Origin: Akebia trifoliata
Lineage: Eukaryota; Streptophyta; Magnoliopsida; Ranunculales; Lardizabalaceae
NCBI GenBank assembly: GCA_017979445.1
Contig: CM030706.1
Coordinates: 18,462,967-18,526,966 of the forward strand
Length of the DNA: 64,000 nucleotides
Direction: 5' to 3'
The translations under genes and the position numbers were made by a program. Positions 24,014 to 35,700 of this stretch are shown here, one piece after another (positions within the stretch are counted from its first letter, which is position 1; each line of letters starts with the position of its first letter). Under the pieces are notes generated by a model. It was not told the DNA's origin. It was given only the letters and a program-made list of their open reading frames with translations, and made no database searches.

Positions 24014-25598
24014 TGTAGACACCCCATTTTTGCATCCGCCTGATTAATCAACTCGTCAATCCGATCGCAAAAGTTGCCAATGATGGATGTCTATTCCAAT
24101 GCTTTATTTTGTTACCAGATATGTTTCAGAAATTCGGATGAGCTATCTCGAACTGACAAAACTTAGAAACCACGCTACGCTAGGAAAATACGACCCCAGA
24201 AACATAGAAATCATCATCTTGCAGACCAAAAAGAAGCTTCACGATAAAAATCACTAAAAATGACTAAATTACCAAAATACCCCTAACATCAAAACAAACC
24301 TAGAGCCTACATTACGCTTAGGAAAATCCATTCAAACACATAAAACAACAAATCGAAATCAAATAAATCATTTCACCAATTTTCACAAAATTCGACAAAA
24401 TTACGAAAATACCCCTCATAAAATTCACGATCATTTCACACAAAAAATTTCATAAACGACAAAAACCAACATTCCCATTAAATTCCTTACGAAAAACTGA
24501 TTTCAAAACATCCTGAAACATTGAAAAATGACTTAAAACGTAAAAAATCCTCTCCGAGGGCAAAACGGTAATTTTACAACTTTAATAATTAAAATTTTCG
24601 AAATTAATAAATAAATCATTAAAAAATGTAAAAAGAAACATTAAGGTCAATCAAGTAAGACTAAAGTCAAGTAAGGCTAAAGTCAAAACATTAAAGTCAA
24701 CCAAGAAATACTAAAGTCAAAGTATTAAAGTCAATATCATAAGACTAAAGTCAAAACCCTAAATCAAAACACTAATCAAGTCAATCTCATAAGACTAAAA
24801 GTCAAAACCCTAAATCAAAAACCTAATCTAAACTAATCAAGTCAATTTCATAAGACGAAAAGTCAAAACCCTAAATTAAAACCCTAAAGACTAAGTCCAT
24901 CTTATGAGACCAAAGTCTAAACCCTAATTGAAACCCTAATTGAAACCCTAAAAGAAACTATAATGAAACCCTAATTCTCCTAAAAAACTTTATAAATAGG
25001 AGTCTCCACACCCTATTTTCGTATCAAAGAAAAAACCCTAGAAAAAGTAGGTGAAGAAGCCTCCACAACCCCTCCAAAACCCTAATTTTGGAGCCCCAAC
25101 TCCTTCCCTAACACCCCTACACCGATTTTAGCCTAATAGACACCCAAAAACCTCTTAAAAACATCTCAAAAATCCACAACAAATTCGAAGCACCCAGATC
25201 CAAGAAGGAGATACTTCACCTCGGAGATCAGAAATCAGATCCGGAGATAGAACGAAGTAAGGAATACGATACAAGGAGCCGTTTTCGCCAGATCTGAGGG
25301 AATAACACTTTTGCAAATCGAAGGTAAGCTTTTTTTTTATTTTTTATTTATCTAGGTTTGTCATTAGCGATGTAGATTTATTTGGGATAAGTAGAGACCG
25401 ACAATGGCCGGGCGGGGTTGGTGCCTAACACCTTCCAACCCCGTAACATGATCCCCGGATTCAGATTTTCTGTAGTAGAGTAGTTTTTATCCATTTTAGA
25501 GTCAGTTTGATTCCTATACCACAATAACTAGGTGGCGACTCCCAAACCTCAAGGGTCAAAAGTGAATCCGCGCACCCCACGGATCGAGGGCGCTTTCA
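24014..25598 (+). repeat. A1 3' LTR
   Basis: 1585 bp, TGTAGACACCCC ... GGCGCTTTCA, nearly identical to 13495-15076 and followed by the ACATG duplication. Confidence 0.93.
24991..25000 (+). promoter_or_regulatory. TATA box of A1 3' LTR
   Basis: TATAAATAGG in the conserved LTR position. It could drive transcription out into the B LTR, but no downstream gene lies near. Confidence 0.65.
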
Positions 25599-25603
25599 AC
25601 ATG

Positions 25604-26449
25604 TGTCATCTTTTGATGTGAAGATTGTGATTGGTTGATGTGGGTAGTAGTTGATGGGTTAGGGTTGTGGGTTGGATAATTGGATATTGATAAGGTGATG
25701 TCTTGTGGGCTTTTGGTGTTGGGCTTTGGGGTTATAGGTTATTTTGGATTGGGTAGGGCTAGTTTTGGATTGGATTTTGAGGGTGGGTAGGTTTTAGGGT
25801 TTAGATGACATGGAGTTAATATTAGGTTAGGTTGTAAAGTGGAAAATTAATTACAAAAAAAGGTTAAGGGTTTATGGGCTTGGGAGTGTTTAGGGTGTTT
25901 GCGAATTTCGAGGTGGAGCGACGGAGGGTGGATGAAGGATAGGCGTCCCAAGTCTCACGTTTTTCCATTTTTTTTATCTTTTTATGATTTTTAGAAATTA
26001 TTAGATTGATTAAAATGCCACGTGTTGGCGAATCGGGCTTTTTAGGCCCGTTGGATAATTTCATCGAGCGCTTGGATGTAAGCGTGGAGCGGTGAAGGTT
26101 AGGACAGCGTACGATGAGTATGGTCCCTTTGGTGGGTCCCTTGGACCATTGGGTGGTCTTAGGAGTCTCGGTTCAATCAAGTTGCTACTTTTTATCATTT
26201 TGGGCCTTTGAGGCCTGTTGGCCTATTTTGTAGAAAAATCGATGTTTTGAGTGGAGCGGGGTAGAAGGGAGCTTGCCAAATCTTTTGGTGGGCCTGCTAA
26301 CCCATTGAGAGGTGTTAGAGGTTTTGATTTTGGCGAAAATGCCATTTTTCTATGATTTGGGCCATTGAGGCCTGTTGGCCAAATTTATTGAAAAATTACT
26401 ATTTTTGGGCCCTTTCGAGTGAGGGCCCGTTCAAATTAGGGTGTCTACA
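25604..26449 (-). repeat. B 3' LTR, part 2 (5' portion)
   Basis: Plus-strand end is GGGTGTCTACA, i.e. TGTAGACACCC in sense. Colinear with 50079-50922. It resumes exactly after the A1 duplication ACATG (25599-25603). Confidence 0.9.
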
Positions 26450-26463
26450 GCTGCCCTTCTTTG
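26450..26463 (-). other. Polypurine tract of B
   Basis: Reverse complement GCAAAGAAGGGCAG directly precedes the 3' LTR. Confidence 0.65.
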
Positions 26464-26889
26464 CAGGAATTGTGTGCAAAGAACTGCAAATAATAGACTA
26501 AACCTCTATTTGTACGGGCCAGATAAAATTTGCAAAACACGACTTTGAATTACTGGTTGAAGTGACATCTTTTGTAGAAAATGGTTACTCAAGCACGGGG
26601 TCTGATAGAGTTACCTTATTGATTCTTTGATCTCGATGGCGTGGAGCTCGTGTGAGACCTTGGATCTGAAGAAGATTGGATGAGTATTGAGTAATTCTCG
26701 GTTGTGTTTTATAAGTCGAGATTGAGTGCAACTCGAAAGGATTTTTGAAATTTTCTATTTTTCTGACTTTTAAATTTTTGAATTTTTTTTTTTTTTAATT
26801 TGAGTTTTTGATTTTTTTTGATTTTTTTGATTATTTATTTTTATTTGGTTTTTGAATTGATTTTTCATTCCTCTCATTTTTTATTATTG
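26464..26889. other. B region between polypurine tract and hairpin cluster
   Basis: No gene. Ends in a T-rich stretch (26750-26880). It lies immediately upstream of the presumed antisense promoter. Confidence 0.4.
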
Positions 26890-27090
26890 ATTGATCTGTG
26901 TTCGAAGCACGAATGGCCTTTGGTTCGATTTCATCCGTGCTTAAAACATCGATAGCGCTACTCTTATCTCATCCGTGCTTGGGACACGGTTCCAACCAAA
27001 TTTTCTTCATCCGTGTTTGTGATATGGATAGGACACATATTGCCTTAACCGTACTTGTAGCACGAACCAGTATAACATTTGAACGATAAA
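26890..27090 (+). repeat. CCGTG/CACGG hairpin cluster 1
   Basis: Four to five imperfect units of ATCCGTGYTT...RRCACGGA type, about 45 bp apart, some with mutated arms. The same cluster is at 33785-33972 and 48010-48205. This copy stands just before the CT-rich presumed first exon of the antisense PMD gene. Confidence 0.65.
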
Positions 27091-28189
27091 GCCTTCGCGC
27101 CCCTTCATTTTCTCTTTCTTCTCCGCTTTCTTTCGGTTTTTCTTTCTCTCTGGCTACTTTTGGCGATCTTTCGCCTTGTCTCTTCGTTTTCTCATTAACT
27201 TCTCTCCCCTTCTCTTTATTTTCTCCTCATCCTCGTTGATCTGGACCTTGAGTTTGTTTGTGAGAGTAAACGGGCGTGCGTGTTGCATTTGACCGCTCGC
27301 GGCCGAGTCTTAAAGCTTCGAAGAACTTGCTTGGATTGTGATTTCGTATTGAGGTAGGTCTTTAATTGATCCTTCTTTCTCTTTTCCGCTTGTTTGATCC
27401 ATGCATAGTCTACGTCACTGTTTCATGTTACCCCTTATTTGATTTCTGCTTTGTATGCTTCACATGCGATATTCTCTTATTTTTCTAAGCACCTTTTGAA
27501 TGTTTGTTATAATCTAAAATGATGTAACTCGTTGTCCCTTTTCCTTGTTATTTTATTATTTTTTATTTCATATTTTGATTGGATGTGAGCGTATGCATCG
27601 CCGATCCATGGAGTTAGCGGTGGATTTGGGTGGTAATTTTTCTAGATGTAGGGGTGTTGGGGCTGTTTTGCGGGTGTGGATTGATAGACGGAGTTTAGTG
27701 ATTGGTTGGGGTTTGTGGAGATGGGTGATGGTGGTTTGGTTGCGGCTTGAATGGTGGTTGGTGACTATGGTTCTGGTGGAATGGGACTGAGAGTGAGTCT
27801 TTGGATTTTCGGTGGTAGAGAGAATGAATTTAGAGAGAATGATGGTTGATGGAGAACGGGGTTGTCTCGAAAGGGGAGGTAAGATTGCTCGGGAACAGCG
27901 TATAGGTTGGTTCAATGGTGTTTTGGGGGTTGAATCACAAGTGGTTTAGGAGGCTGTGGGTGGATTGAGTGGGACTATGCTGGACTGTTTGGATCGAAAT
28001 GATTGGTTAGGCAAGTCCATTTTTCTTCCATTTTTTTTAAAGCATGCTCCAGATCTGAAAATGTTTTGCTCGTCATGCTTATTTTTCCTTTTATGTCCCT
28101 TTTTTCAATTTGATTTATTTTGGATACCCACGCTCTTGCTTATCTTTGAAAGATATCTTGGTATGATCGTGATGGCTCGTGGGTATGGG
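27091..28189 (+). other. Presumed 5' untranslated exon and start of first intron of antisense PMD gene
   Basis: 27100-27352 is CT-rich and leader-like, ending TATTGAG|GTAGGT, a good plant splice donor. An acceptor fits at ACATGCAG just before the ATG at 29119, making a ~1.77-kb intron. This is a model from splice-site appearance only; short open frames here (e.g. 27545-27790) look non-coding. Confidence 0.4.
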
Positions 28190-29060
28190 TTGGATTATGC
28201 AGGATGGGCATTACTCGAGTTTGAACTGGGTTTGGCTAGGTTAAATGGGTTAAACTGGATTAGATCGGGTTGACCGGGCTAGCTGGGTTTTGAATGGATT
28301 TTGACTTGGTTGGATGAATAAAACTGGGTTGACTAGGTTTTGGTGGGACTAACTGGGTTGACTTTGGTTGAACGGGTCGACTGGGTCTTGGTTAAATTGA
28401 CAAGATTTGACTGGGTACCTAAGGTTGACTAAGTTGGATTGAGTGGATGGGTTTGACTTAGGTTTGGTTGTGTTGGGCGGCTTTGACTCATATTTGATTG
28501 GGTTTGACTGAGTTGACGAAGTTGACTTAGGATTGACCGGTATTTGGACTAGGTTGACTGGGCTTGACTGAGTTAGGTTGGATTTTGACTTGTGTTGATT
28601 GGGTTTAATGGGTTTTGACCGGATTTTGGGTTGACTGAGTTGACTTGATTGACTAAGTTGACTTCGATTGACTGAGTTGACCCTGGGTTGACTAGACTTC
28701 ATGAATGGGTTTGGATTGACTGAGTTGACTTGGTCTTGGGTTAAACTGGTTGATGGGTTTTGACTGGTTGACCGGGTTTAACTCAGATTGGCTAGGTTTA
28801 ACTTAGATTGGATAAGTTTGACTTAGTTAAACTAGGTTCACTGAGTTGGGTTGGGTTACCTGGGTTTTGGGTGAGTTGGCTGAGTTGAGTAGGTTTTAGG
28901 TTGAGTTGACCTAGGTTTGACTTTGGTTGGATGGGTTTGACTTAGATTTGACTTAGATTGACTGAGTTGGGTAGGTTTGACTCAGATTGGTTAGGTTAGC
29001 TGGGTAGGACCCTGGTTGACTGGGGTTAAGTTGGTTTGACTCGGTTTGGTTAAGTTTAAC
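28190..29060 (+). repeat. Degenerate TTGACT-rich minisatellite
   Basis: Dozens of loosely periodic copies of GGTTGACTGGGTTTGACT-type units (about 9-20 bp spacing), within the presumed long intron of the antisense PMD gene. TTGAC is the W-box core. The minus strand reads as an open Ser/Asn/Gln/Pro-rich frame that is a by-product of the repeat. Confidence 0.7.
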
Positions 29061-30776
29061 CTAGGCAGCTTCATCATAGGATTTTTACTTTGTCGATTGA
29101 CCATATGGCGACATGCAGATGGGTAGAGAGCAGAGGACCCGTGTAGCGCAGCATTCTTCTGACGAGGAGGAGGAGGTGAGGCCTCGGACCCGGGCTCGCT
29201 TTGCTCTTGGATCTTGTGTGGTGACCGAGTATGGCTGGCCGAGGTAGCCTTTGCGGAGATCGGATTCTTCCTCTATTGCTAGTTCTTCTTCAGGCAGTCG
29301 GGTAGAAGAGGCCAATAGTTCTCGGAGTGGTCTGGCTGAGGACCTCCCAGTAGTAGTGGTGGTAGAGGTCAACGTGGCAGTCGAGGCCGGGAGAATAGGG
29401 CTGTGGGTGCCAGCAGGGTAGGTCGTGAGGCTCCCAGGGTGGAGATCCCTGTAGAGGAGAGCGAGAGGGTCCCAAATACCTCTTTTCTTCGTGGATTGGG
29501 GAGGCATGTCTCCATGTTGGTCCGTTTGGACATTCCTACCCCTTATCCTTCAGCCAGCTTCCGAGGGAGATGGAACGCATTTCTTGCTACTGCTGCCCTA
29601 TTTTCAGACGATATCAGGACGCAGTTTGCCACAGTGGGCTTTGGAGCCTTCTTGCAGATACCGGCTTTCAGAGCAGATAGACCTCTGTTTCTAGCCATGG
29701 TAGAGAGGTGGTTCCCTGCGACTCATTCTTTCCACATGCCGGAGGTTGAGATAGGCATCAGGCCTTCTGACTTCGTTGCGATTACCCGCATCGCGATGGA
29801 TGGAGAGCCTTTGCCCCTGACTATGTTGACTGTTCAGGAGGTAGGCGAGCTATTGGGCCTTACTAGAGTTCCTACCTCTATGGTGGGGAAGATGGGGAGG
29901 ATCAGTACAGAGGTGCTGATGGGCCTTTTGCTGATAGAGGGAGAGGATGGAGCCCCTCACACTTATCGAGAGAGATCAGCCTGGTTTGGAGATAGAGACT
30001 TCGACATGATTTTTCGTATCTGCTTCCTTCTCCTCATCGGCAGCTATTTCTTTTTGGAGGATGACTTTTCAGTCTGTGCCACCTTCCTCTCGGTTATGCA
30101 CGACATCGACCTTATTGGCGACTTTGATTGGGGGAGTTTGATCTATGGCACCATTTTGGTCGGGCTCGACCGAGTGGTGGAGGGCATCACTGCACCTCGT
30201 GGAGCGCCAATCTCCACTCGATTTTTCGGGCACTTTATTGAGGTAACGTATATTTTAATTTCTTCTCAGTTCCTTTCTCGATATCGTGTTCGCTGTCTGA
30301 TGCTTTTTTTCTTTTCCAGATTTTTGTTCATGTATATTTTCCATTCTATCTGCCTACCCGTCGTCATCCCAACGAGGGTTATCTGTTGGGCGCATTCTGG
30401 GCTACCAGAGATGCCAGGGCTATTTGGAGCAGCCCTAGGAGTGCTCGGGCCCATATTGATCGATGTCGGCTCCGGGACGTGAGTATTCTGGCCCTTGCTT
30501 AGTTCTTCTATTCTTACAATTATCTGTGCCTGTTATCTAATTCTCTTTTTTACAGAACTTTTCTGTCACTCTGCGTGACCTTTCTCGCACCGTCAGTGGG
30601 AGGCAGGAGGTGAGGAACACCTATCAGCGTAACACCAGGCGACAACGCTACCCCTTCTTCATTGGAGAGCAGAGGTACACCTTTTACCTAGGGGATCGCC
30701 TGTTCTTCTAGCACGATGGGAGTCTTCGTATTCCTGTCGCACCACCTGAGCCCATCTCGGGGGTTATGACGGTAGA

Positions 30777-32352
30777 TGAAAGCGCCCTCGATCCGCGGGG
30801 TGCGCGGATCCGCTTTTGACCCTTGAGGTTTGGGAGTCGCCACCTAGTTATTACGGTCTAGGAACCAAACTGACTCTAAAAAAGGCAAATATTACTAGTC
30901 TACTAAAGAAAAAAGGGTCCGGGGATTACGTTAGGGGGTTGGAAGGTGTTAGGCACCAACCCCGCTCGGCAAACGCTGGTCTCTACTAATTCCCAAATAA
31001 TCTACATCGCTAAAAGACCTAAGTAATAATAAAAAAAGTTGAGGAATCTATACCTTTCCGAAGACAATGTTCTCGTTCCCTCAGATCTGATAGAGTAACT
31101 CCTTGTACAGAATTCCTTTATTCGATTTTACTCCGGATCTGATTTCTGATCTTCGAGGCGAGGTATCCCCTTCCTTAGATCTGGATTCTTCGGACTTGTT
31201 TATGGATTTTGGGGTGTTTTTGAAGGACTTTTAGGTGTTTTTTAGGGTAAAATCGAAGTATGGGTGTTAGGTAAAGAGTTGGGGCTTCAAAACTAGGGTT
31301 TATGGGAGGCTAGGGGGACTTTTTGACCTACTTCTTTTAGGGTTTATGATTTGATACGAAAATAGGGTGTGGAAGCTCCTATTTATAAAGTTTTTTAGAA
31401 GAATTAGGGTTTGATTAGGGTTTCTTTTAGGGTTTTAATTAGGTTTTGATTTTAGTCTAATGAGGTTGACTTAGTCTTTAGGGTTTTAATTTAGGGTTTT
31501 GACTTTAGTTTTATGAGATTGATTTGATTAGTTTAGATTAGGATTTTTAATTTAGTCTTATGAGATTGACTTGATTAGTTTAGATTAGGGTTTTGACTTT
31601 AGTCTTATGAAATTGACTTTAAGATTGACTTTAGTCTTTCTTGGTTGACTTTTAATATGTTGACTTTAGTCTTACTTGATTGACTTTAAGATTGACTTTA
31701 GTTTTACTTGATTGACTTTAATTTTAATTAGGATTTTACTTTACATTAATTAATATTTTAATTATTAATTTTGAAAATTTTAATTATTAAAATTATAAAA
31801 TTACAGTTTTGCCCTCGGAGAGGATTTTTCGTGTTTTAAGTCATTTTTCAATGTTCCAGGATGTTTTAGAATCGATTTTTCGTAAGGAATTCAATGGAAA
31901 TGTTGGTTTGTGTTATTTATGAAATTTTGTGCGAAATGGTCGTGAACTTTATGAGGGGTATTTTTGTAATTTTGTCAAATTTTGTGAAAATTGGCGAAGT
32001 GGTTTATTTGGTTTCGATTTGTTGTTTTATTTGTTTGAATGGATTTTCCTAAGTGTAGCGTGGGCTCTAGGGACATTTTAAGGTTAGGGATATTTTGGTA
32101 ATTTGGCCATTTTTTAGTGATTTTTATCGTGAAACTTCTTTTTGTCTGCAAGATGATGATTTCTATGTTTCTAGAGTCGTATTTTCCTAGCGTAGCGTGG
32201 TTTCTATAGTTTTGTCAGTTCGAGATACCTCATCCGGATTTCTGAAGCATATCCGACAATAAAGCATTGGAATAAACATCCATCATTGGGAACCGTTGCG
32301 ATCGGGTTGACAAGTTGATTAATCAGTCGAGCGCAAAAATGGGGTGTCTACA
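30777..32352 (-). mobile_element. Solo A-family LTR in the antisense PMD gene
   Basis: 1576 bp. The plus strand runs from TGAAAGCGCCCTCGATCC to GGGTGTCTACA. Perfect 5-bp duplications GTAGA at 30772-30776 and 32353-32357. No interior: a full element lost by LTR-LTR recombination. Removing it and one GTAGA restores the reading frame across the site. Confidence 0.95.
31378..31387 (-). promoter_or_regulatory. TATA box of solo A LTR
   Basis: Reverse complement TATAAATAGG followed by AGCTTCC. Confidence 0.6.
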
Positions 32353-33430
32353 GTAGAAGAGTATCTCGCTCAGGCGATGGGCGTACATGTGGCTGGACTG
32401 GTGAGGGCTGGAGACTACCAGGCGTGGTTCCGAAAGGTGTCCATTGGATGCATCATGCCTGCAGTCACTGCCAGAGCTGGGACAACTGAGATCGGAGGGG
32501 TCCTTCTTCAGGAGTACGTACTCTGTCATTGCCTTCTTTCTTTTAGGATTTTCTGCTTTTTACCATTCTCACTTGATCGATTTTCTTGTTTTCAGGCTGA
32601 TGATCTTCGTCGTCTCCCAGAGGGCTACGATGTGATCGAGGCCCAAGCGACGAGGGCAGTGGAGATGGAGAATAGGTGGAGGGCCTCTCGGGCGGAGGTA
32701 GAGGAGTAGGCTGCTCGCATCGAGGAGCAGGAGGCTCGTATTAAGGCACAGGCCACTCGCATCCAGGAGTTGGAGCTCGAGATGGCTTTGCGAGAGTCTC
32801 GTCTTCAGGCTGAGATGGTATGTTATTTCCATTTCATTCCTTTTCTGTTTTATAGACCATGGCATTATGTTCTGATTGATTCCTTCGTATGATCTTTTCA
32901 GGATTATCATCGACGCCGAGACGGAGCGAGCACCTCCGCGCGTCCTCCGACACCTCCTAGGGTAAGTATATGCATTTTAGTTGTTTATTTCCTTACATAT
33001 GCTGCACGTATCACTGCCTGTATTTTAATCTGCTCTGTTTCTTTATTTTCAGGCCTCCCCCTCCACTGGACCCTCCGTTCCGGGTACTGATCTTGCGAGG
33101 ACCATGGAGTAGGATGCTGGCCTGGATCAGAGCTCTTCTTCACAGATTCCGAGGGATGACTGCGGATGCACGGTCTACCTTTTTCCGGGGTGTCGGGTTC
33201 TGGTGCTGTGGCTGGATCCTCTTTTGGAGCGGTTCCGGAGACTCAGAGTGCTCGGGATGATGCTCCCCCTCTATCTGATTTGATTGTACCTTGCAACATA
33301 TGTAGACATTCTTGTATTAGATTCAGACTTATTTGTAAACAGTTTACTTGTATATACATATGCCTGTATGTTTATCACTCTTTGTATTTGTTGTATGATC
33401 ATGTTATGCAATTGACTCGAACTTCTTGAG

Positions 33431-33784
33431 TGTGGTCGATCATCAGGGCTTTTGAGCCCTTTTGAGTGTTTAATGAGCTTCCGGGTCGGCAAAGGGTGCG
33501 ATTAGGGTCTCAAAGACCCTTCGAATGTGCTCTTCGAGTGGTGTGAGTCATTTGGGATCCATGGTTAGTGAGGTGGTCGGTCGAGACCTGACCTAGCCTA
33601 ACATGATCTTGGTGAGTTCCTACGTGCCCGGTATGTATTTTGAGAGTTTTTAAGAATTTTGAACGCATTCATCGAGCACGTAGGAATTCTTATCATTTCC
33701 ATATGTTTTTAAGATATCAAGCCCTGAGATAATTATTATATAGTTCGGAACCATCAAGATCTCAAATGACTCAGGCCCCAAGGT
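33431..33784. other. Spacer between the two antisense genes
   Basis: No gene seen. It probably contains the 3' untranslated end of the PMD gene (AT-rich 33300-33420) and a GTGTGAGTCATTTGGGATC-type stretch. Confidence 0.4.
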
Positions 33785-33972
33785 TTAAAATGTTCTGGTC
33801 CGTATTCCCAACACGGATGGCTTTTCCAACTTTTATCTGTGCCAGGAGCACGGATGAACCATTTGTTGCTTTTATCCGTAACAAAAGCACGGATAAGCTG
33901 ACTTTGATTTCATCCGTGTTTTAGGCACGGATCAATTATATTTTGACCTCATCCGTGTTTCAAACATGGACC
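33785..33972 (+). repeat. CCGTG/CACGG hairpin cluster 2
   Basis: Five units about 40-45 bp apart, e.g. ATCCGTG TTTTAG GCACGGAT near 33931-33952 and TATCCGT...CACGGATA. It lies 130 bp upstream of the ATG of the second antisense gene, paralleling cluster 1. Confidence 0.75.
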
Positions 33973-34101
33973 AGCACGATTTCCTTCCTATTTCAAGCCT
34001 GTTTCCACTTCATTTTGTCCTAACATTTTACTTTTTACTTCCCTTTTTCACTTTTGGCCGATTTTACTCTCCTTCTCCCTCAAAGCTTCTTCTCAAGCTC
34101 T

Positions 34102-35700
34102 ATGGAGGTGCCCTCCATTCTTCCCAACTTAAAAAGGTATGGCATTGTTGATCCTTTCTTGAGTAGTTGGATAGATAGTATGGATAACGATGATAGAGCT
34201 CAATGGTGCTTAAAAAAGTTGGGGTTCACTCTTTCTTTGCCCAAGGTCCCATTGCAATGGGGCTTGATTGAGGCCATGTTGGGGTATTGGATCCCTGAGC
34301 TTAATCTCTTTCGGTTTGGGGTGCACGAAATGACTCCCACCATCGAGGAGTTTGAATTTTTGTTGGGGCTTGAGATATCGGCTCCTGTTGTGATTCCACC
34401 ATTGCGTGATGGATTCCGAGGTGAGGTTTTCGATTTTTTGGGGATAAGTCACAAATTCTTGAAGATTCCAGATGGCGGATCGGTTTTGAAGACAATGTCC
34501 AAGTCTTTCTTGATTGAACGTCTCATGGACTCCTCGAAACCGTTGATTCACTTTAACACTCTTACTTTGATGGTGGCGAATCAACTCTTGTTTTCGGGTG
34601 GCGGAGACATCGTAGATCTTTCTCTTATTCACGTGATTCAACAAGTCCGGGAGGGACGCTGGTTGGCACCGATGCTTTTGGGCGAGATGTTCTAATCCCT
34701 CACGGCTTGTTCTTCTGGTCGTGATCGGACTTTCCGAGGATGTGCTCCCCTCCTGTTGGTAAATTCCAAACATAGCTTAGTTTTAAATTTAGGCTTGAAT
34801 TTACTAGTTTCCCAAAGTTTAGAATACTCCTGTTATTGTAGCTTTGGTTTATGGATCATTTGGCTTCCACCGAAGTTAGTCGTCCTTTTTGCGTTAATGC
34901 CGACCTCGTACTTATGATGTCGAGGCGCGTGACTCCTTTTGTCTTGGGTGGCAAAGAAGAATGGTATTCTTTTATTGGTAACCTTGATGATGAAGAAATG
35001 AGATGGGTCGGTGCCTTCCAACCTCGAGGGTCTCCCGTGATAGCATTCGATGGTGCTCGTTTTCTCATTTTGATTGGTCTTCACGGGGCGACACATTATG
35101 TACCACTTCGGGTTCTTCGTCAATTTGGTTATGACCAGGGTGTGCTCATCCCCGAGAATTTTAATGAGTTGGTTGGTTCGTTGTCGACTGCACTTTTTAG
35201 TCGACTTGTAAAAGAATGGGGTCGGGTTGAGGTTCTGAATCGGCCCATCTTTGCAGCACACCAATTCCTGGCATACTTGCATTGGATTCGAGAGCTCGTA
35301 TCTGGGAGACCCTTGGTGTCGATAGTTTCCCGAACATGCCCTGGTGCTTCATCCTTCTTTGATTACCGAGATCGAGTTGAGGAGTCTCAGACTGATCATC
35401 ATCGAATTCAGGCTATTTGGCTCAAATCCGAGAAGAAGATGCAGAAAGAGATCGCTCGGCTGACATCTGCCCTTGCCCAGTCCGGATGTAGTGATAGTGG
35501 TGAAGTGGCTAGGCTTCGAGCTGAAGTCACTGAGTTGAGTGATCGGCTTGCCTAGTGTCCTCATTTTGATGACTTCGCAGCGTATTTGGTGAGTCGCTAT
35601 GCTTCCGATGCCGAGAAGATGATGATGAGTCAGGCTGCCCGGATTCGTGCCTTGGAAGAATGCCTTGACTCTTTTTTCATCCCTCACCATGATATTTGAC
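34102..35700 (+). pseudogene. Second antisense gene: PMD-like / DUF7745-like protein
   Basis: Start chosen at ATG 34102 (MEVPSILPN); an in-frame ATG at 34054 is upstream in a CT-rich leader. Exon 1 encodes DRAQWCLKKLG, then QWGLIEAMLGYWIPELNLF and TPTIEEFEFLLG, the pattern of a plant family annotated as DUF7745, related to PMD. TAA at 34693 breaks it; the frame then stays open to a donor at 34759 (TTG|GTAAAT). Intron 34759-34841 (ends TTGTAG). Exon 2 continues in frame (FLILIGLHGATHYVPLRVLR) into a C-terminal coiled coil near 35380-35550, with TAG at 35553, then 48 more codons to TGA 35698. Without the two stops this would be about 500 residues. Function unknown. The DUF7745 name is from memory of similar plant proteins. 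Confidence 0.7.

Larger units (their letters stand above)
13495..25598 (+). mobile_element. Element A1: complete 12.1-kb non-autonomous Tat/Ogre-like element
   Basis: LTRs 13495-15076 and 24014-25598, primer site 15078-15095, perfect 5-bp duplications ACATG at 13490-13494 and 25599-25603. The empty site survives in the 5' LTR of B near 50073 (gatgACATGtgtcatc). The LTRs differ at only 6 positions in their first ~400 bp, so this is the youngest insertion. The interior lacks gag, protease, reverse transcriptase and RNase H; only an integrase remnant and a short unknown coding remnant are left. A giant 34-bp array fills 2.8 kb before the 3' LTR. Confidence 0.95.
29119..33430 (+). pseudogene. Antisense PMD (plant mobile domain) gene with introns, in element B
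   Basis: Runs against the element's own transcript, between pol and the 3' LTR. The start is ATG 29119 (MGREQRTR), then a TAG near 29245 and a frameshift near 29335. The PMD core is at 29490-30242: FLRGLGRHVSMLVRLD, then VERWFPATHSFHMPEVEIGI and DFVAITRIAMDGEPL, the family's W-x-P-x-T-H-x-F block. Exons and introns by GT/AG and frame: exon to 30242; intron 30243-30319; exon 30320-30478 (exactly 53 codons); intron 30479-30555; exon 30556-30776 continuing 32358-32513; intron to 32595; exon 32596-32817 (coiled-coil, E/R/Q rich); intron 32818-32901; exon 32902-32961; intron 32962-33052; last exon from 33053, with a likely frameshift near 33160. In-frame TAG at 30709, 32707 and about 33110. A solo LTR splits the third exon. 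PMD proteins are nuclear and associated with silencing; the gene is dead here. Confidence 0.75.

Noticed and set aside
27568..28702. Ser/Thr/Pro-rich minus-strand frames
   Set aside because: They are reverse readings of TTGACT-type minisatellite and GT-rich sequence, with no family resemblance.
29085..29507. Minus-strand frame opposite the PMD gene
   Set aside because: It is a shadow of the plus-strand PMD coding sequence, without domain features.
29119..35700. Host genes lying between transposons
   Set aside because: Both lie between pol and the 3' LTR of one element whose LTRs, primer site, polypurine tract and target site are all found, so they are cargo of element B.
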